Position numbers and translations under genes: made by a program. Below are positions 58,633 to 64,000 of a DNA stretch of 64,000 bases, piece after piece (position 1 is the first letter of the stretch; each line of letters starts with the position of its first letter). Origin of the DNA: Otis tarda (Eukaryota; Chordata; Aves; Otidiformes; Otididae); contig CM048554.1 of assembly GCA_026413225.1 (NCBI GenBank), positions 4,852,001 through 4,916,000 of the forward strand. The letters are read 5' to 3'. A model generated the notes under the pieces. It was not told the DNA's origin and did no database searches. It was given only the letters and a program-made list of their open reading frames with translations.

Positions 58633-60917
58633 AGTACCAGGTACAGGTCACTTGGAGCCTTAGCTAAAATTCACGCTACTTACGCACTTCAATCCTGGTC
58701 TAAAATTCCCTGCCCTGCCAGATCCCCTTTGACAACACACAGGTAATATTTAGCAGGCAGAGCTCCGGTGAACATCACTGCATGTTTTCAATGTGGAAAA
58801 CAACAGCCAAACATGGGTTGACTCCCTCCTTATGTCAATTCAAGAATGATTAGGCAATCCCACACCTATTAATTGCCCTGTGGCTATAACAGCCTCCTAG
58901 GCTTAAAATGCTACGGGTTTACAAATCAGCTTTCCCCAGAAAGGTTGCTTATCTAGAAACAAAAGAGACAAACAAGGAGGCTCCAACCCATTACAATGAA
59001 TAATCGGCATAATTTTTCTCCTCATCTTTGAAGCAGGAGGGCAAGGCCCTGGAGCAAGGCAGAGATGACTCCCCCATAGCCCAGGCGACTGGTGTTTCTG
59101 TCCACAGAGGGAGGAAAACAGCACGAATGGGTGCTCTTCAGAGGGAAGACGACATCCATCCTCTCTCGCAAAGAGCAGCAAGGCAACACAAGGTGCAAGA
59201 GGGACCACTGTGGGTTGTTGGAGACAAACCTACTCACCTGACAAGAGTAGTAAATTGCACAGTGTCAGATGTCAAGAGAACTTCCCAAAAACCGCTTGGA
59301 AAGTCCAGGGGTTGTTTATGCTGGGATAGTGAGGGAGGTATCCACCCCCCTTTGCAAAGGGTTAAGCAGCTCTTACCCCTAAGATAAGCTACTTGTGCTA
59401 AAATGTCAACAACTGACCTAAATTATTTAAGATACCGAGCAAAAGCGGCCCCTACTATTCCAGCTTCAGTGGACAGCTTAAGGGAGGAAAAAAAGAAAGA
59501 AGAAAAGGGATCCCTTTTTCACAAAAAGGCACTATACTATCCTGTCAGTCTGAGATTTTTCTGCCCAGGCTACTTCATCTTCCTGAATTGTACAAAAAAA
59601 AAAAAACCCCTAATTTTTGAAAGTGACAATCTGAAAGCAGCATAGAAAGAAATCCCTTCCTGAGTACAAGTTAAGATATCTGTGACAAAAATAGCAGCTT
59701 TCTGCTTTGACACAGAGCTATAGCTTGTTCCTGTCAAGGTGGTTTTTAAATAGTATTTCAGGTCGCGGCTACAGAAAGCCCCTCTCAGCTACTATTTCAG
59801 AAACTCTGCTTGGCTTCTTCCTAATCCCTGTAGCAACAACGGCAGGCTCCTAAAAATACCCAGGAAAAAAAAAAAATGTAAGAGCTCAATCAATCCATTA
59901 CTTTCAGAATAATATTTGTAGATTCCTTATTTCCCTCTGTGATACCATCACGTTTAATCGTGGAAGTCAGGTTAAGGTTTTACTTGGCACCCGTATTTCT
60001 TGTGGTGCAGAGAACAGAAATCTCGGGCTCCCAACAGCTGCGGAGAAGGGCCTTGAATATTACATCATTTATCAGCAGTGTTTCCAGAAAAAAAAAAAAA
60101 AAAGGAAACATTCCATGAAAAGATAATTTACTTGTCTTAATAGTGTAAGCAGAAGTTAAAGTGGAGAAATCTCTTCTGGCAGGGTTTTTGACAGTTACCT
60201 CCATTTTCATCATTGCTGACTGCACATATCTACTTTGAAAACAAATACGGTTTCCACTTCAAAAGGAAAAAAAGAAAAAAGAACACAGGAAAGGAGTGCA
60301 AGAGGAACCCCATGATGTAAAACCTCATCAACTACAGTATTTTCTGGGAAGTTTACCTGTTCTGAAGTCCAGATAGAAAGGGCACCTTGGAGAGTAACAG
60401 GGAAATGTTTCTAGCACATTCAGCGGAAGCATACATCAGGGCTTTGGCTCGACATACTCACATTGAACTTTCAAATAAATGTGCATTTAGGCAAAGAGAG
60501 GTGACAGATCCAAAACTGTACAGCATATAAATACATTAATGACTTTTTCCCAGTCAAAATAATTGGAAATAGTTCAGGAAAAGAGCTGAGGGAGTGGTAG
60601 CCTGTCACTGAGAAGGTGAGTCTCAATTCCTGTGTTATCATTGTTGCTGCCGTTGATGGCAGGACCCAATTTTCTCTGCTACAGTTAGATCTCTTCTGTG
60701 CTAGGAGCTATGAAAGTAGAAAACCAGAGTCCTCATTTCAAACACTCTCCTGTGCTTACAACTAAAAGGCACCTATGAGTGGGAGGTCCCTTCTTTCACC
60801 AGCAGAACCAAAGGCCAGGGAGGCCAACAGTGGACGGCTGAGTATTTGGATGTCTGTCCTTGCAGCCCTTCTAGGGAACATGACCTCCAACTATTGAGGA
60901 AAAATTGCACAGGAAAC
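58633..60917. other. non-coding DNA, no gene seen
   Basis: Frames at 58903-59237 (minus) and 59028-59387 (plus) lie opposite each other and have no domain. A runs occur at about 59593-59605 and 60088-60103. Confidence 0.55.
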
Positions 60918-60980
60918 CAATGGCAGAAATGAGAATCAAACCCAGATGTCCTTCTCCTCACCACTCTACAGCAACCACCC
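60918..60980 (-). repeat. possible MIR / L3-like relic
   Basis: 'atggcagaaatgagaatcaa' followed by 'acccagatgtccttctcctc' and 'accactctacagcaacc' matches, from memory, the reverse complement of old MIR/L3-type repeats ('gcagagccaggaatcgaaccc', 'aggtctcctgactcc', 'agtgctctacc'). Short and diverged. Confidence 0.5.
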
Positions 60981-63900
60981 CACCCCAAAGGAAGAGGACA
61001 GATGATCCTGAATGTGAAAAATGGTATCATGATCTCCAATGAGCATACGGTCAAGTTCTCCTTAGAGTTGTCAGTTCCATTAGAGTCTGGGAAAGCTGTG
61101 CATCTTCAGCCTAAATAACTAAACCAGGAAACATCTCAAGGGGTTTCCAGGACCATTGAGGTGCTCTCAGGTTCATCAGAAGGGTGAAAGTAACCTGACT
61201 GCTCAATGGACACTCTTGCTTCTTCCAGCCAATGTTGTCCAGTAGCAGTCCTTGACAAGTACGGTACCATGGGTGCGCATTGTTTCTAAGGAGTGAGCTG
61301 TCTGACTAAACAACTCCTGCGCAGAAATTAGTGCGTAGCCAAACCCTATTCTCTTGCCTAATGAGGACTTAATTATTGGAGAGAAAATACCCAAAAGGGA
61401 TTGGGATAAAACAGACTTTAGGTCAAGTATAACTACACTCAGCGTAAGTAAACTTGGTAACTCTTGTAGAAGTGACAACAAAGTGGGTCCTGGTTGCCAC
61501 TAACCCTGGTTACCTTGACTTTATGCTCCTTCCACTTGAGTCTAACTCTTTTGGTAGGGTGTGAATTTAGGGCCTGATCTCTCAGCTCATTTCGCACTGT
61601 AAAACCAGATGAGTTTTGAGAATTTCCACAAAATCCATGGTACCTATATGGTTTTAAATGAATAATACGTAGTCATTTCCAACATTGTTTAGAATGAGAG
61701 GGTTCCACACACAATTTCTGCCTGCATAAACTAACTTTTTAATAAATGTGGTTCATTAGGAGAGAAAAATATCTGCAAGTCATACTCAAACTGAGATACC
61801 CCACTGTTATCGCACAAAGGTGGCTGAGGTGGAAAATTTGTCGCACAACACAGCCCAGTTAGATAAAACTATGTTGCTTGCACAATGTTATTAATAATTA
61901 TTTAATTATTTTTTAAACTAAGGTAGCTTTTGCAGACCTGTGTGGGAACTCAGCCATTTGGGGTAAGCTGATGTAAATTCATCTACTGAAGCTATAATAA
62001 GGTATTCATTTTTGCCAGAACAAAGCATTTGAAAATCCTTGCCTAGCCACTGAGGGATGAGATTGGCCTACTTGTTGCAATGTTTAAATAAGATAGATTT
62101 ATATTGTGTTGGTCTCTACAGTGCATGTTTTTAAACCTTCCTGTGCAACCACAAGGAACAGAACACAAATATAGAAGCATCAGACTGACCTATTTATCAG
62201 GGTACTCTACTGATTATTTCAGATGCAGTTTGGCTTCCTACCCAAAGCACTGCCAAGCTCCAAAACAATTTTCTGACAGCTCCTCTGAGGTGTTAGATAA
62301 GGAAGGCTGACCCCAGCCCAGCATGACTATGCCACGCTACCTCAAAGCCACATGGGTCCAGATGGGGAAGCGAGTTGCCCAGGGGAGAGTCAAGACAGGG
62401 AGCAGAGAGATAAGGGCATGGGGACCTCATCTACACACAGCTTCCAGACAATCTGGGAAGCTGTAGTGGACTTATTAAAAAAAAATCAAATCTTTCTTCA
62501 AGGGGGATTGCAAAATATTAGATACTTTAACAAAGATGACTGATATAACACAAGACTGTTCCTCAAGTTCACCTTGAACACCAGATATCCAACCCAGAAT
62601 ACACTAGGCATGCCATGGCCTGAGGAACCACTGGCAGGAGGTGGCCACGTCCATAGGCACGTGGCTGGGAGTCCAGGTCCCAGTTCCAGCCACAGGGCTA
62701 AAGTGACAGAGGCTTTTGCCCCAGCCTAACCAGCTCTCCCCATTTGAACAGCCTCACTCAGCTCCCCAGTAAGACCTCAAAGGCCCAACACAGCTGGGAA
62801 TACCAGCACCGCTTCAGTCCCCTTGTAGGATGGTTAGAGTGGAAACCCCATAGCCTCCTCCCAGGGGCTTTAGCTCAGGAAGGGGCAACCAGCCCCAGGT
62901 AGTTTAACGGATGTACAATCCCCTGCACAGAAGCTCTTTATGTGAAATCAATGAACCACTGGCTGTTTTAAATCTCAAACAAAATACAGGAGAGTTTTGG
63001 TTGAGGTTTGAAAAGAAAACTGAAAGGAACGTGTTGGAAGGGGAGCAGATCTCACCTAACGAGATCTCTGTGAGTGCTGGGGATTAACACACTGTTTACA
63101 GTTCCTCCTGAATACTAACAGCTTTGTTACATGGCTCATGACAAGCCCAAGAAGCTTTGTAGTTTCACTGCATGATTTTAAACCTCAGGAACTCCTCCTT
63201 GTGCCCTTAAAAAAAAAAAGAAATAAAAAGCCAGTGTGAACCAACCTATCTGACTTGGCTTCAGAGCATCTGATGCTAGACCAGAGAGAACAATGGAAGG
63301 AAATGGATATTTTTACAGTGGTCCTACCCTGTGGGGTGCTCAGCATCATCTCCAGACAGCAATGTGGCTTTATGCTACCTGAAGAACTTCTTCCAGCTTT
63401 TTATCCCACTCTAATTTTCCCCCCATACTTCGTGATTTGCTAGAAATCCTGTCTTCAATTTCCTCCCCTTTCTGAAGGGCTGGGATCCAGCTGGAAGCTG
63501 GTCCACTGGGAAACAAAAGGAGGAAAGGAGTAAGCAGGCAGCACAATCCCTTGGCAGCTCCCAAGGGAGCTTGGAGAGAAAACACTCCCCACTAATTCAC
63601 AGCATTGCAGAGTTGGGATTTCAAGGTAAGCGCTGCCCCGGTTCCTGCCAACGCACCTTCAATGGCACATCAGTGCCCTATCAGGAGATGCTCCAGCACC
63701 CAAGTATTCCAGAGGACTTCTTCCATGGACCTCAGCTGACAAAAAAATTTCTTGTTTCGACCCACTGCTGTGTAAAGCCTCCTCAAATAGCTATGTTATC
63801 TGCAACATAAACCACTAGAAAATAAAAAGAACTAACTGTTCCCGGAAGAGCTGAGATGTTACTGTAGGTATTTACACTGCTCTTCACCATAGATAAGGAA

Positions 63901-64000
63901 TTACGATAAGAATTCAAGTGACAGTGTTAAAAAAAAATCCAGCGAGGCAGTTTACAAACTGAAAAGGTTTTTTGAGAAGCTGAGAAAAGGGCAGACTTCG
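60981..64000. other. non-coding DNA, no gene seen
   Basis: A segment at about 61570-61612 ('ttagggcctgatctctcagc') may be one more worn piece of the palindromic repeat family seen at 4.5, 20.4 and 25.4 kb. An A run lies near 63209-63219. Frames here are at most 92 codons and anonymous. Confidence 0.55.

Noticed and set aside
1..64000. CRISPR array, operon, phage or other prokaryotic system
   Set aside because: No regularly spaced repeats and no tightly packed same-strand genes. CR1 and avian LTR sequences show a bird genome.

Overview
The window looks like a stretch of bird (Aves) nuclear genome, either intergenic or inside a very large intron. Four CR1 LINE fragments carry the avian-type 3' end (conserved C-terminal reading frame, then a short 3' UTR; two of them close with the ATTCTATGATTCTA-type tail). 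There is also one complete solo LTR of the type I associate with avian ERVL-like endogenous retroviruses. Base composition is moderately AT-rich, with many long A/T homopolymers and no bacterial-style gene packing. I cannot name the species or chromosome.

I found no host protein-coding gene, tRNA, rRNA or CRISPR array that I can support. The open frames are short, scattered over both strands and overlapping. The only one I can assign is the C-terminal part of a CR1 reverse-transcriptase ORF at 12245-12676. The longest frame (220 codons at 26352-27014) has no recognisable domain, and its length is compatible with chance in a GC-richer patch.

Layout: 1-12.2 kb is non-coding DNA with a CpG-rich patch near 1.2-1.45 kb, a canonical TATA-like box at 6.48 kb, a motif-rich block at 9.39-9.66 kb and an old MIR/L3-like relic at 11.2 kb. 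12.2-14.0 kb holds two CR1 copies on either side of a homeodomain-motif-rich block (13.18-13.77 kb) that is the best enhancer candidate here. 14-35.6 kb is mostly unique sequence with ancient repeat relics (14.5, 15.7, 20.4, 25.4 and 30.7-31.1 kb), a palindromic double AP-1 site at 26.44 kb and a 12-G run at 30.80 kb. 35.66-36.82 kb is the 1165-bp solo LTR with a perfect 5-bp target-site duplication (TAACT). 36.8-64 kb is again non-coding, with two short CR1 pieces (43.4 and 58.5 kb), a Z-DNA-prone segment with two E-boxes (40.97 kb), a TATA-containing promoter-like block (45.46-45.70 kb) and another enhancer-like block (50.33-50.77 kb).

There is no gene system to describe. The value of the window is its repeat history (old sauropsid palindromic and MIR-like relics, CR1s of two 3'-end types, one younger LTR insertion) and a few candidate regulatory blocks. 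All regulatory calls rest on motifs seen by eye; none has been tested for conservation.
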